Source: Halorubrum sp. F4 (GTDB lineage Archaea > Halobacteriota > Halobacteria > Halobacteriales > Haloferacaceae). From it: 64,000 nt of DNA. Numbering within the stretch: position 1 is the stretch's first letter; every line of letters starts with the position of its first letter. Positions 9,122 through 17,677 of this stretch are shown one piece after another. A program made the position numbers and the translations under genes. The notes beneath the pieces are model-generated. The model did not search any database. It saw nothing but the letters and a program-made list of their open reading frames with translations, and was not told the origin of the DNA. The stretch covers positions 433,049 through 497,048 of the forward strand of contig NZ_JAPDFS010000001.1 in NCBI RefSeq assembly GCF_027257195.1. Direction: 5' to 3'.

Positions 9122-9447
9122 TCTCGGGCCTCTGCCGAGTTGTCGGCGTCTTGGGGGACGTAGAGGGACGCGATGGCCGCGTACCCGATGGCGTCCCGGT
9201 AGTGGTCGGTGTCCATCCCGCCGACGTGCTTCCGGCTGAGTTTCAGCAGAATCATCATATCGGCCACCTCGTCGCCTCGAAGGGGCCTTACGAGGACGCC
9301 GCCCAGATACGAGTTCCACAGGTCAGCGATGTGGTCGTGATTCTCGATGGGGTCTCCGTGGGTGCCGTTTCGGTCAGCGATGACGCCGCCGACCTCGGAC
9401 GCGAGTTCTCCTGCCTGTTCCACGTTGCGGTTGTTCTTGACTGCCAT
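9118..9447 (-). CDS. DUF6378-like phage protein
   Basis: 109 residues. NGTHGDPIENH near the N-terminus, then WNSYLGG, MMILLKLSRKHVGG and a D-HYRDAIGYAA end match the pattern of small phage proteins grouped as DUF6378, which are all-helical and of unknown role. The start follows a perfect early leader motif at 9448-9461 and opens the coupled cassette down to the Cas4-like nuclease. Confidence 0.75.
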   Translation of the reverse strand: MAVKNNRNVEQAGELASEVGGVIADRNGTHGDPIENHDHIADLWNSYLGGVLVRPLRGDEVADMMILLKLSRKHVGGMDTDHYRDAIGYAAIASLYVPQDADNSAEARE

Positions 9448-9471
9448 TTGGGTCTGGTTGGTAAGGGGTGT

Positions 9472-9780
9472 TCACAGGTCGGCTCGCTTCAGTCGCTTGA
9501 TGCGACCGGCCTTTCGCTGTTCGTAGCCGTCGTAGTCGAACTTGATGAGGTCGTTCGTCTTCGTGTAGGGGAGCGTGAGGATGGGGCCGGTGACCGGCTC
9601 CGCATTGATGATGCCTCGTCCGGTGTCGAGCCACATCTTCCACTCGTCTTCCCAGACGGCGAAGATTTGGCCGTCCGCCATCTCGGTCTCCCCGTTGAGG
9701 AAGACCAGTTGGACGCGCCCCTCGGTGACTTCGGCGGCGTCGGCCACGTCTCGGTAGCCAACAGCGCCGTCGTCGGTCAT
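9472..9780 (-). CDS. hypothetical protein
   Basis: 102 residues from an ATG at 9780. An earlier ATG at 9858 gives 128 residues but overlaps the HAD gene by 68 nt, so I prefer the shorter form, which begins 10 nt after the HAD stop. The protein is probably mostly beta (REGRVQLVFLNGE-type strands, WEDEWKMWLDTGRG) with a very basic C-terminus (KAGRIKRLKRADL). Function not recognised. Confidence 0.65.
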   Translation of the reverse strand: MTDDGAVGYRDVADAAEVTEGRVQLVFLNGETEMADGQIFAVWEDEWKMWLDTGRGIINAEPVTGPILTLPYTKTNDLIKFDYDGYEQRKAGRIKRLKRADL

Positions 9781-9790
9781 CAAGTGAAAT

Positions 9791-10177
9791 TCACGCCTGT
9801 ACGTCTCGTCCCTCTTCGTACTCTTCGAGGACTCGTTGGCTTGGGTCGTGGTTGTCATAGTCTACAAGGGCCGTTACGCGGTCTTCCCATCCCTCTCGGT
9901 TGTGGTTCACCGCTTTGTCGTCCAGATAGACGTGAGCGCCACCCTTCTCGCACTTCAGGCCGTTGTAGGGGACGCCCCACATCGTCAGCAGGCCCGCGAT
10001 GTGGCCCGCGTGCTTCCACGGGCGGGCCGTCCAGACGACGATATCGTACTGCTCGTCTTCCTTGAGCCGCCGGACGTACTCGACCATCTCCTCGTCCGGC
10101 TGTTCGCCCCCCACTTTGTAGGGGTCGCCGGAGTCACGGGTCAGGGTCTCGTCAAAGTCTACCGCGATGATAGTCAT
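9791..10177 (-). CDS. HAD-superfamily phosphatase-like protein
   Basis: 128 residues. Shows the HAD motifs: DFDETLT (nucleophile Asp near residue 7), VVWTARPWKHA (motif II Thr) and HVYLDDKAV (motif IV acids). The size and motif spacing match small phage HAD proteins that may dephosphorylate nucleotides or sugars; substrate unknown. The start overlaps the stop of the gene upstream as TAATG, so translation is coupled. Confidence 0.85.
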   Translation of the reverse strand: MTIIAVDFDETLTRDSGDPYKVGGEQPDEEMVEYVRRLKEDEQYDIVVWTARPWKHAGHIAGLLTMWGVPYNGLKCEKGGAHVYLDDKAVNHNREGWEDRVTALVDYDNHDPSQRVLEEYEEGRDVQA

Positions 10178-10323
10178 TAGTCGAAGATGGGGTCACCCCG
10201 CTCGTCGCGGGGGCCTTCGGGTGCCTCAACGGGAAGCGCCCCGGCGAGCCGGTGGGGAGCGTCTTCGTCGTCGTGGGGCTGGTGAGCGGGCTGTGCGTTT
10301 GCGAGTCGGTGTTCGGGGTTCAT
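10177..10323 (-). CDS. 48-residue protein of unknown function
   Basis: Begins MNPEHRLANAQPAHQPHDDE and is rich in His, Pro, Asp and Ala, probably disordered. Its ATG overlaps the stop of the XapX gene upstream (ATGA) and its stop overlaps the HAD start (TAATG), which is the main reason to believe it is real. Confidence 0.6.
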   Translation of the reverse strand: MNPEHRLANAQPAHQPHDDEDAPHRLAGALPVEAPEGPRDERGDPIFD

Positions 10324-10499
10324 AGGTAGGTAGTCGTCAGCAGGTATCCGAGGTAGATTCCACAGACGGAGCCGGAGACGGCAAGAACGCCTGCGAGCGT
10401 ACCGGGTGCCGGGCTGGGGAGTCCGAGGTAGCCGAAGAGGCCACCGAGGACAAGCCCAGTCAGGAGGGCCGCAACGAAAGCGACAGCGAGGATGTTCAT
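10320..10499 (-). CDS. XapX-domain-like small membrane protein
   Basis: 59 residues. Two hydrophobic helices flank a short loop with GYLGLPSPAPGTLAG; this loop followed by a glycine-rich second helix is typical of XapX proteins (small two-helix membrane proteins of unknown role). It overlaps both neighbours by 4 nt (ATGA), so it is part of the coupled early cassette. The membrane location follows from the two helices of about 20 residues each. Confidence 0.75.
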   Translation of the reverse strand: MNILAVAFVAALLTGLVLGGLFGYLGLPSPAPGTLAGVLAVSGSVCGIYLGYLLTTTYL

Positions 10500-10648
10500 A
10501 CGCGGAACCGTTGACGGCGTTCGTAGTCGCGGAAGTTCCCGTTCACGACGCCCCGGAAGAGGCCGCCGTCGTGTTCGAGGTCGGCGTGAACGGCGGGGTC
10601 AACCCGGAAGTGCCAGCCGCAGTCGGCGCAGTAATGCTTCGCTCGCAT
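10496..10648 (-). CDS. small zinc-binding-like protein (50 residues)
   Basis: Begins MRAKHYCADCGWHF at 10648, with the ATG overlapping the stop of the gene upstream (ATGA); a longer frame upstream is an artefact. The single C-x2-C pair plus histidines could hold a metal only with partner residues or as a dimer. The rest is basic. Function unknown. Confidence 0.65.
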   Translation of the reverse strand: MRAKHYCADCGWHFRVDPAVHADLEHDGGLFRGVVNGNFRDYERRQRFRV

Positions 10649-10962
10649 CACTCGTCCTCCGGGTGTTGCCAGCAACGGTCGCCGGGGTTCTCGACGCGGC
10701 GGGAACACTCCCCGCCCTTTCCGGCGCACGTCGGGTCTTCTTCGATGGTCGCAACAGGCTCGTCGCTTCCCGCCGCGTAGAGGTCTACTCCTTCGGAACC
10801 CTCTGCAAACTCCGAGGGGATATTTCGCCTGTCTTCAGTCTGCACCAGCAGATACGCACCCCTTGTAGGGTCAGACGAAGTAACAGCAACGTGAACGACA
10901 CGACCAGCCACATCGAAGCCGCCATCCTCGTCGGGCCGGACGTGTTTCCACTCATATCTCAC
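10648..10962 (-). CDS. hypothetical protein with C-terminal Cys cluster
   Basis: 104 residues. The first half is a likely beta domain (AGRVVHVAVTSSD, GAYLLVQTED). The end carries CAGKGGECSRRVENPGDRC followed by WQH, a possible C3H metal site. The start lies 4 nt inside the end of 10959-11252 (overlapping genes). No function recognised. Confidence 0.65.
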   Translation of the reverse strand: MRYEWKHVRPDEDGGFDVAGRVVHVAVTSSDPTRGAYLLVQTEDRRNIPSEFAEGSEGVDLYAAGSDEPVATIEEDPTCAGKGGECSRRVENPGDRCWQHPEDE

Positions 10963-11252
10963 GGTTGCCTCACGCGGCTCGCGTCGCCGCCCTCAATTCG
11001 GTCGGCCACCGTCAGCAGGTGGCGGGCCACGTCACGGAGTTCCGCAACGTCTTCCTCGTCGCCGTCGCCCATCTCAAGGACGGCGGCGCGGGCGGTCACC
11101 TCAGCGAAGGCCTGATGGCTCCACGACTTCATCGCGTCTATCTGGTCGTGGAAGGTCTTGGCCTGCTGGAGCATCTGTTCAACTTCGGGGTCTGCCTCGG
11201 TCTCGGTATCGAACAGGTCGTCCGAGACCGGAGGCTCAACTTCTTGACTCAT
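10959..11252 (-). CDS. hypothetical helical protein
   Basis: 97 residues from the ATG at 11252, chosen because a perfect early leader motif (TACCAGACCCAA) directly precedes it; a longer frame starts at 11369. The product is acidic, then helical (VEQMLQQAKTFHDQIDAM, VAELRDVARHLLTVADRI). It may form a coiled coil. It opens the coupled cassette that runs to 9791. Confidence 0.7.
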   Translation of the reverse strand: MSQEVEPPVSDDLFDTETEADPEVEQMLQQAKTFHDQIDAMKSWSHQAFAEVTARAAVLEMGDGDEEDVAELRDVARHLLTVADRIEGGDASRVRQP

Positions 11253-11304
11253 TTGGGTCTGGTAGGAGAGAGGAAACACCGGGTTTCCGTTGAATAAGGT
11301 CGTC

Positions 11305-11766
11305 TTATTGTACGTCGGGTTCTGCGGGCTGGGCTTCCATAATGGCGGGAATCCCGGTTCCCCCATCACCGCCGCATCGCCCGTCGAAGTGGTCTTCTGG
11401 GAGCATCATCGGCGCGTCGCCGCTAATGACGACACCGCACTCGTCGTCCTCACAAACAACTTCTCCCCGACTGTCGTGCCACCCCGGAGAACCGCACTCC
11501 GGGCATCCCATCGTGTAGTGAAACACCTCTTTTAGAAGCGTGTTCGGGCCGTACAGGCCGGGGTACATCTCCCACTCACACTCGTCTATATCACACAGCG
11601 GACAGACCACGGCCACCTCGCCGTCGTCCCCGTGTGCGGGTTTCATATGGTCTTCCAGTTCGCGGTCACATTGCCACGAGGCCGTGTGATAGTCGAATAC
11701 AAGTCGGGAGCGGATATCGGTAATCTCGAATTTATCTGCGCGGACGCCTTCGTTGTGAGCGGACAT
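11305..11766 (-). CDS. multi-zinc-ribbon protein with a TFIIB-ribbon-like segment
   Basis: 153 residues with three cysteine clusters: CPLCDIDEC near 55, CPECG near 88 and CEDDECGVVISGD near 106. The stretch from CPECG through RGEVVC to CGVVIS closely follows the B-ribbon of archaeal TFB, the zinc domain that contacts RNA polymerase, although the second pair is spaced C-x4-C. There is no cyclin domain in this gene; a cyclin-fold TFIIB-like protein is encoded separately at 18872. A role in redirecting transcription is inference. The ATG follows AACCTCACCTAA, a weak leader motif. Confidence 0.7.
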   Translation of the reverse strand: MSAHNEGVRADKFEITDIRSRLVFDYHTASWQCDRELEDHMKPAHGDDGEVAVVCPLCDIDECEWEMYPGLYGPNTLLKEVFHYTMGCPECGSPGWHDSRGEVVCEDDECGVVISGDAPMMLPEDHFDGRCGGDGGTGIPAIMEAQPAEPDVQ

Positions 11767-11961
11767 TTAGGTGAGGTTGTTACTCTGTGACGCTGGTAGA
11801 GAGCGGGAGATAGCCACGCCTCTAATCGGGCGGGTCATTTCGGCTTTCAGGAGGGAGCGTCGTCCCCGTAGTAGGCAGTAATCTTTAGGGAAGTAAGCAG
11901 ATATTAACGTGTCGGTGAATTTAATACTCTGCTACGTCCTGTCTATCAGGTAACTCGAACG

Positions 11962-13167
11962 TTACCGGAAGTAGACGGGCTTCATCCACGCCATCGGCTC
12001 GTCGTCGCTGACGCCGTGGAGGATACCCGCTGGCCGGGACGACGCAATCCCGAGACCTTCGGTGTAATCGCCCTGATTCTGGAGCGTACCGCCCATAATG
12101 ACGGGACGACCCGCGACCGGCTCGACCTTCATCTCGTGGAAGTGACCCCGGTAGGCCACGTCGAACTGATTGTCGATAAGCCACGAACCCCAGCGGGCCT
12201 TCGGAGACGAGGTGCCGATGTGAGCGAGGCACCCCTTCTCGTGACCGTGCCGGATGTGGCCCCGGTGGCCGCGCATCTCGAAGTTCGTGAAGTAGGTCGC
12301 GTCGTTCTGGATGAACGTCACGTTGTCAATGCCGGACTGCCGAATGGCGAGGTCGAGCATCGAGTAAACGATATCATCGGCGTTGGCCGCCGAAGTCTGT
12401 CCACCCGTGCGGAGTTCGCCGTGGTTCCCGTGCTGGGTCACCACTTGGACGGTCAGGAACTCTTCGGCCAGCCGCTTGATGACCTCCGTGTAGACCGTCG
12501 AGGCCCGCTCAATCTGCCCCCGAAGGTGGAGGTCAATCGAGTGGGGCTGAGTCGCGTAGATAGTCTCGTTCGTGATTATGTCGCCGCCGAGCAGAAGGTG
12601 GGCGGTGTCGAACTCGACGCCCGCCGCTTCCCGACGCTCCTTCTCTCGGAGGCCTTCTTCGACGTACTGCCATACTCGGTCTTCTGCGATATCGGAGTTG
12701 AAGGTCTCCTCACCGTACTCGTTGCGCTCAGTCTGCCCGAAGTGGTCGTCGGTGCGGAAGAACACTATATCCTCGTGGCCCTCTTCAGCGAGAAGCCCGC
12801 CGTCCGCTCGGGCGGGGGCGTACTGCTGAAGGCGGCTCTTCAGGTCGTATTCGAGTTCCGCGAGGAAGTCGGTCGCCGTCCGGCTCACCGACTGTTTCGT
12901 GGTCGTGGGTGTCCGCAGAACCTCAACCGAGCCGGGGGTCTCGTCGGAGCCGTCCGCCGTCGGCGCGTAGCCGTCGATGCGGTAGACCCCTTCTTCCGGC
13001 TCGGGGATTCGGACGCCCGCCTGCCGAAGCCGACTGATAATGTCGTAGGCCCCGGAAGTGGACTTGTAGCCCAGAGCGTCCGCCACTTCTGCGGCGGTAG
13101 CCCCGTCTTCACCGATGGTTTCTGCGGCAATTCGCTGGTTGGTGGTCAACTGGTCGAGATAATTCAT
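11962..13167 (-). CDS. SbcD/Mre11-like metallophosphoesterase with N-terminal winged helix
   Basis: 401 residues. The first 60 residues form a helix-turn-helix (ATAAEVADALGYKSTSGAYD). The rest is a calcineurin-like phosphoesterase: FRTDDHFG, LLLGGDIIT near 190, QHGNHGE near 245, RHGHEK near 305 and YRGHFHEMK near 342, supplying the Asp/His/Asn metal ligands. Phages use such enzymes in DNA repair and recombination; a DNA nuclease role is likely. A partial leader motif (GACCCAA) precedes the ATG, and a promoter-like block lies at 13351-13398. Confidence 0.85.
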   Translation of the reverse strand: MNYLDQLTTNQRIAAETIGEDGATAAEVADALGYKSTSGAYDIISRLRQAGVRIPEPEEGVYRIDGYAPTADGSDETPGSVEVLRTPTTTKQSVSRTATDFLAELEYDLKSRLQQYAPARADGGLLAEEGHEDIVFFRTDDHFGQTERNEYGEETFNSDIAEDRVWQYVEEGLREKERREAAGVEFDTAHLLLGGDIITNETIYATQPHSIDLHLRGQIERASTVYTEVIKRLAEEFLTVQVVTQHGNHGELRTGGQTSAANADDIVYSMLDLAIRQSGIDNVTFIQNDATYFTNFEMRGHRGHIRHGHEKGCLAHIGTSSPKARWGSWLIDNQFDVAYRGHFHEMKVEPVAGRPVIMGGTLQNQGDYTEGLGIASSRPAGILHGVSDDEPMAWMKPVYFR

Positions 13168-13350
13168 TTGGGTCGGCAGAGATTCCTCGCTCTCGGGTGA
13201 TTTCGGCGGTGAGAGCGACGGCAGAACGGCAGAGAGAGGTGTCTATATGTCTTCGTTGCTGGAAGGCTTGGACTTCGGAACGCCTCAATCGGTTGTCTGT
13301 GAGGAATCGGGTGGTTGGTCGGTTGTCTCGCGGTTCAGAAAGGCTACCTC

Positions 13351-13398
13351 TTAGCCCCCATCATAACCGGGTACTCTATCTTAACTGTATCGTTCAGG
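13351..13398 (-). promoter_or_regulatory. recurrent promoter-like block
   Basis: The minus strand reads CGATACAGTTAAG, a spacer, then GGTTATGATGGGGGCTAA. Close copies lie at 17893-17940, 17975-18014 and 28421-28462, all in gaps upstream of minus-strand genes or tRNA-like elements. It may be a promoter or operator for early units; that role is inference. Confidence 0.45.
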
Positions 13399-14605
13399 CC
13401 CGTTCCCGTCGGGCGTTTTCGCTAACCCAGATGCCGCACGAATCCTGTAAACAGAAGATAGGAGCCTTCTGCCATACGGTTTCGCACTTCATTGGGGAAT
13501 AGTCGAGTGAGATGTATGTCTCGATACGCTCCCTCGTGTAGTCTTCCTCGAACTCTGGAAGACCCCTAAAGAACTCTACCATCGTGTCGATGGGTACGTT
13601 CTTGTCCATCATATGCGTGATAACGTACATCTCCATCATATGAGACTGGGAGCGGTGAGCGAACGCATCATCCCGGTCACGGAAGGCCATAATACACGGC
13701 CTGTCCGAGAGGACGAAGTCGAGGTCGTCCACGGTGATGTTGTCGTTCGCGTTTTCCTCGTACCGCTTCACCCGGCTCCGGTCGTAGGTCGCACCGCCGA
13801 CCGACCGGGAGGACGACGAGGCGTTCCGAATCCGCTGGGTCAACACCTCGGCGGCCTTCTCGTTCGGCGTCGGCTTGAACCGGGCGTCGAGTTCCCGCCG
13901 CGAGCGGGTCAACTCGATGTAATCAGCCGGTCGCAGGGTCGCCAACTCTTCGAGCGTCACCGGGACGCAGAAGCGGTCTTCCCCGAAGGCCTTGCTCGCC
14001 CCGAGGTGCTTCGTGTTCGGCACCCGGCGCATCCTCCCGAGGTCGGACGAGTCCACGTCAATATACTCATCGAGGTCGTCCAGCCCGGTCGCCTCAACGA
14101 TGTATTCCTTGAGTGCCCCCGAGTAGGCGTTCAGGCCGTTGATGAACTGGGAGAAGTCCCCGTTCGACGTGCTAATCGGCGGGAACACCAAGTCGATGTG
14201 GATGCCCTTGTGGCCGCTCAAAACGACCTGCCACGACTCCGGGCTTTGGGTCTTGAGCAGGAACCGAGCGACCTTACGCGCCCGCACGAGGAGTTTGCTC
14301 ATATCACGAATCCACGCCGCCGTCGGGTCGCCCCGGTCGCTCCCTCGGTAATCACCCGTGTCAGGAACGTCGAGGTCGATGAACAGCCGGTCGATTCGCG
14401 GGATGTTCCCGTCCTTAGTGTGTCCGTCTGGGAACGAATACACCGAGATGAACGGCCAGTTCTGGGGGTCGTCTTCGGCGTCGAGGACGAGTTCAGCGGC
14501 TTCCTCTGGAGTGGTAGCCCACCGCTGGTACTTGGTCGCTCGACGCGGCCACGAGTCCGCCCAGTACCGGAATCCGTCGGCTACGAGTTCTGTCTCTGTC
14601 TTCAT
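13394..14605 (-). CDS. archaeo-eukaryotic-type primase
   Basis: 403 residues. Carries the AEP catalytic pattern: FIDLDV (the D-x-D metal site, residues 75-80), SGHKGIHIDL (S-x-H element, 130-139) and DSSDLGRMRRVPNTKH near 190-205. The C-terminal third is helical with cysteines, including CLQDSC, possibly a metal site. It should make primers for the family B polymerase. It lies 8 nt after the stop of the AAA-type ATPase (14614-16161), forming a primase-helicase pair. No early leader motif is seen before its ATG (CACCATCTACTCAAG stretch reversed), consistent with translation from the upstream gene's message. Confidence 0.88.
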   Translation of the reverse strand: MKTETELVADGFRYWADSWPRRATKYQRWATTPEEAAELVLDAEDDPQNWPFISVYSFPDGHTKDGNIPRIDRLFIDLDVPDTGDYRGSDRGDPTAAWIRDMSKLLVRARKVARFLLKTQSPESWQVVLSGHKGIHIDLVFPPISTSNGDFSQFINGLNAYSGALKEYIVEATGLDDLDEYIDVDSSDLGRMRRVPNTKHLGASKAFGEDRFCVPVTLEELATLRPADYIELTRSRRELDARFKPTPNEKAAEVLTQRIRNASSSSRSVGGATYDRSRVKRYEENANDNITVDDLDFVLSDRPCIMAFRDRDDAFAHRSQSHMMEMYVITHMMDKNVPIDTMVEFFRGLPEFEEDYTRERIETYISLDYSPMKCETVWQKAPIFCLQDSCGIWVSENARRERA

Positions 14606-14613
14606 CTCACCAT

Positions 14614-16161
14614 CTACTCAAGCGTCCCACCGAGGGACTGCTGGGCTTCCTGCTCCTTCGCCTGCTGGGCGTGGAGTGGCTCTTCCTCGAAGATGGACGC
14701 CATCTCGTCGTCCACCTCCTCGCCGTTGAAGGCGGCCCTGCGGGCCTCGCTGGCCTGCTCGGTCATCTCCCCGAGGCTGTCGTCTTCGGTGATATCGACG
14801 GCCTCTCCCGTGAACGGGTGGACAGCGATGGTGCCGGAACCCTCGCAGTACCGCCGCACGTACTCGTCCGCGACCTCCGGCTCGATGCCCGAGATGTTCC
14901 GCACCTCTTCGGCGGCGGCCTCAACGATTTCCGCGTAGTTGAGGCTCACACTCACGTCCGTCACGGAGGCGAAGTCCGACAGCGAGTACGTAAGGGGGCT
15001 TCCGCTGTGTTCGGTGATGTACCCGGACTCCCGCATCGAGTCAAGGCTACGCTTCACGTCGCTGTCTCGGATGTTGTGACCGAGGCGACGAAGTTCCTGC
15101 TGGATATCCTTCCGAGCAGGGGCGTAGTCGAGGTCGTGAAGGAGCCGGAGGATGGCTTGGTCTTCGTCGGTCAGGTTCAGCGCCGACATAACCATATTGT
15201 TCCCCATCACCTGCATCGTGTACCAGTAGTCTACTGGCGTCGAGAGGAGGAGAAGGCCCCTTCCGGTGTCAACGGTCATCCGGTCGGCGTGGTGGAGCAG
15301 GCCCATATTGCCCATCATCGAGGCGAGCCGGTCGAAGTCGAAGCGGGCTTCGTTGAACTCGGTGGGCATCATCGCGCCATCCTCGATGGTCTGTCGGGCG
15401 ATTTCCTCCATCCCCGGCTTCATCACCTTGTTGTTCACGTTGTCCGTGAACAGCGACACCGGGATAGCCTCGAAATACTCCCGAATCTTGGCGCGCTCGA
15501 CGGGGTCAACGTTGAGCGTGACCTGCCCGGAGTGTTCGCGGGCCTTCCGCATAATGACGCGCTCGGTCTGCTCCTTCGTGGTGTCCACGGACTGCATAAA
15601 CGCCCGCTTCAGCAACTCTGGGAAGTCGTTAAAGTCGGCGTTGCGGTTGTCGGTCGCCATCGTTGCGAACACAATCCGGGGACACTCCAGCGTCATCGTC
15701 TGGGTGCGGTCGTCGTCGTCCTCGGACTTCGTAATGTCCGTGACCTTCCGAATCGAGTCGTTGCCCTCGCCCCAGTCCTTGAGCATCTTCTCGGTGCCTT
15801 CCCCGACGCGGGCAAGGTCACCGACGATGTGGATGGGGTACTTGTTCGCCTCCTTCGCAGAGTAGTACCGGGCCGTCTCGGACTCGTCGGTGGGGTGTTC
15901 GTAGACCATACCGGGGCCGTAGATGGCCTCCAGCGTCTTCCGAAGGGTGAAGTCCTTACCACCGCGAGCGGGGCTATACAGGACGAAGAGGCCGCCCCCG
16001 CTTTCGAGACCACCGTTGATTGACGCCGTGGCGACGGTGAGGCAGGTGTCTTCCTCTCCGACCACGCCGAGGTCTCGGGTGACCTGAAGGATGGTGTGGA
16101 GTTCGGGAACGTCCCAGTCGATGCCGTTCGTCGTGTCGTACAGTTGTGCTTCTACGCTCAT
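14614..16161 (-). CDS. AAA-type ATPase, probable replicative helicase
   Basis: 515 residues. A P-loop-like LYSPARGGKDFTLRK sits at residues 61-75; the usual Ser/Thr after GK is replaced by Asp. Further on, PRIVFATMATDNRN could be sensor 1, and a winged helix follows (TDEDQAILRLLHDLDYAP through SLDSMRESGYI). A soluble acidic tail ends the protein. Its position next to the primase and its size suit a viral replicative helicase, but the altered P-loop leaves doubt about the family. The start follows a perfect early leader motif at 16162. Confidence 0.65.
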   Translation of the reverse strand: MSVEAQLYDTTNGIDWDVPELHTILQVTRDLGVVGEEDTCLTVATASINGGLESGGGLFVLYSPARGGKDFTLRKTLEAIYGPGMVYEHPTDESETARYYSAKEANKYPIHIVGDLARVGEGTEKMLKDWGEGNDSIRKVTDITKSEDDDDRTQTMTLECPRIVFATMATDNRNADFNDFPELLKRAFMQSVDTTKEQTERVIMRKAREHSGQVTLNVDPVERAKIREYFEAIPVSLFTDNVNNKVMKPGMEEIARQTIEDGAMMPTEFNEARFDFDRLASMMGNMGLLHHADRMTVDTGRGLLLLSTPVDYWYTMQVMGNNMVMSALNLTDEDQAILRLLHDLDYAPARKDIQQELRRLGHNIRDSDVKRSLDSMRESGYITEHSGSPLTYSLSDFASVTDVSVSLNYAEIVEAAAEEVRNISGIEPEVADEYVRRYCEGSGTIAVHPFTGEAVDITEDDSLGEMTEQASEARRAAFNGEEVDDEMASIFEEEPLHAQQAKEQEAQQSLGGTLE

Positions 16162-16207
16162 TTGGGTCTGGTTGGTTTGGTTACGCCTCGGTTCTCTCTC
16201 GGGACAG

Positions 16208-16245
16208 CGCCGCCGCTATTTCATTGCGCTATTTCATACTCCTAT
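16208..16245 (-). promoter_or_regulatory. possible early promoter with tandem ATGAAATAGCG
   Basis: The minus strand holds GTATGAAATAGCGC then AATGAAATAGCGGC, two related 12-nt units, about 45-75 nt before the ATPase start and just before its leader motif. They resemble the block at 7707. Possibly a TATA element with an operator. Confidence 0.35.
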
Positions 16246-16267
16246 GCGGCGGAAAACGAGCGGTGTC

Positions 16268-16483
16268 CTATTCGTCGCGCTCTTCGCGCTTCTTGGTGGC
16301 GACGCGCCGGGCAAGTTCGCGCTCGACGGCGTCCTGAACGTCACCGGCCACCTCGGCGTACACCTCGTCGGGGTCGTCTCCGTCTTCGAGGGTCACGGTC
16401 GCGGTCGCACCGAACGTAATCGGCTCGAACTGGTCTAACTGAACTTTGCGGTCGTAGGTAACTTCGAGGGTGTCGATTTTCAT
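16268..16483 (-). CDS. small conserved phage protein
   Basis: 71 residues beginning MKIDTLEVTYDRKVQLDQFEP. The N-terminal beta segment followed by FGATATVTLEDGDDPDEVY and a charged helix matches a type of small protein often found beside phage replication genes; its role is unknown. The ATG follows ACCAGACCCTA, one change from the leader motif. Confidence 0.7.
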   Translation of the reverse strand: MKIDTLEVTYDRKVQLDQFEPITFGATATVTLEDGDDPDEVYAEVAGDVQDAVERELARRVATKKREERDE

Positions 16484-16540
16484 TAGGGTCTGGTTGCTTG
16501 TTCTAAGTGAAGGAGGGCCGCGTCAGCGAGTGTTACGCGC

Positions 16541-17527
16541 CTACTGGAAGACGCGAGCGACGACGGCTTCCCGCCCACCGAAGTCTTCGACCAGATTCTC
16601 GGTCAGGTCGTTCCCGGCGTCTTCAACGAGGTCACCCAGCAGGGCCTCGGCCTTCTCCTCGTCGTCGTACCCGAGGGTCTGACACGTCGAGATGAAGTCC
16701 TCGATGGCCGCCGGGACTTCCTGTGCCGCCGCCGCGCCGCCGTCGGCCACGGCCTCCGGCTCGGCGTCGCCGTCTTCGGCGGGGGCGTTCCCGCCGTCGA
16801 GGGTGCCCTGTTCGCTCGCCGTGTTGTTCGCCACGGTCACGTCAGCGCCGGTCTCCACGTCCTTGACGATGGGGTGGTGGTACTTGCGGTCGCTCTGGTT
16901 CGACTGCTTCTTCACCTCGAAGAAACCGACGCGGCGGCCCTGAAGGTCGCCACGCAGGATGTTGTCGCCGCTGGTGTCAGCGAGCCAGTTGTGGATATCG
17001 CTGTCGTCCACGACGGCGTCCCGACCGTGGGTGGTCAGAATCTTCGCCAGCGTCTTGGACGCCGACTTGGGGCCGAAGCGGTCGGAGCCGCCGTACCACA
17101 TAATGACGTTGCCGAGGTCAGCGGGGTCGTCGTCGTTCGCCATCACGACGGCCTCCACGAGTTCGTACCGCTTCTCGGTGCCGCCGTAGTTTTTCACGAG
17201 GAACTGGTTGGCGTCGTCCGCCGAGACCTCGGGTGCCTCGGGGTCGTTCGGGTCGATGCCAACCACGTCGCGCCACGAGAAGACCTTGAACTTGCCTTTC
17301 TCGGGGTCGTGGTAGAGGCACCCGTCTACCAGTTCGACGTTCTCCATCGCAATACCGAGGGACTGACCCCACGAGTTCGCGTTACCGAACACGCGGGTCA
17401 TCTCGCCCTCGATGGGGGCGTAGGGGGTGATGGTCAGATTCTTGTCCGGTTCGTTGGAGCCGCCGGAGTTGTCGGAGCCGCTGTTGTTGTTGCCGCTGTC
17501 CTGCTCGTAGGAGTTGTAGTCGTACAT
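16541..17527 (-). CDS. replication-cluster protein of unknown function
   Basis: 328 residues from the ATG at 17527, chosen because the leader motif ACCAGACCCAAA abuts it. After a disordered Asn/Ser/Gly N-terminus, a globular domain (residues about 35-210) follows, then a disordered Ala/Glu/Gly linker and a helical C-terminus (EKAEALLGDLVEDAG). The disordered-globular-acidic layout and location next to helicase and primase would fit a single-strand DNA-binding protein, but I see no diagnostic OB-fold motif. Function is therefore unassigned. Confidence 0.65.
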   Translation of the reverse strand: MYDYNSYEQDSGNNNSGSDNSGGSNEPDKNLTITPYAPIEGEMTRVFGNANSWGQSLGIAMENVELVDGCLYHDPEKGKFKVFSWRDVVGIDPNDPEAPEVSADDANQFLVKNYGGTEKRYELVEAVVMANDDDPADLGNVIMWYGGSDRFGPKSASKTLAKILTTHGRDAVVDDSDIHNWLADTSGDNILRGDLQGRRVGFFEVKKQSNQSDRKYHHPIVKDVETGADVTVANNTASEQGTLDGGNAPAEDGDAEPEAVADGGAAAAQEVPAAIEDFISTCQTLGYDDEEKAEALLGDLVEDAGNDLTENLVEDFGGREAVVARVFQ

Positions 17528-17619
17528 TTTGGGTCTGGTTGCGTCTGGTTGTCTTCTGTCGGGCGGTACTGCTCTCGGTGGGGTACTGACTATCTGAGTT
17601 TCTTGGGTCACCCCAAAGG

Positions 17620-17677
17620 CCGGAGCCGGGAGTCGAACCCAGCAGGAACGCTCCCCGTCCTAACCGGGGAACTCCGG
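17620..17677 (-). ncRNA. tRNA-like element lacking a D-arm
   Basis: On the minus strand CCGGAG pairs with CTCCGG as an acceptor-like stem. Inside lie a 5-bp arm with 7-nt loop (CCCCG-GTTAGGA-CGGGG, U33 present, nominal anticodon UAG) and a T-arm (CTGGG-TTCGACT-CCCGG). There is no room for a D-arm. It lies about 90 nt upstream of the leader motif of 16541-17527. It may be a decayed tRNA or a processing signal for RNase P/Z; I cannot tell which. Confidence 0.5.

Noticed and set aside
9781-9858. Longer start (ATG 9858) for the gene at 9472
   Set aside because: It would overlap the HAD gene by 68 nt; the ATG at 9780 directly after the HAD stop fits the compact style better.
17620-17677. A functional leucine tRNA (anticodon UAG)
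   Set aside because: No D-arm, only a 6-bp acceptor-like stem, and no class II variable arm as expected for leucine.
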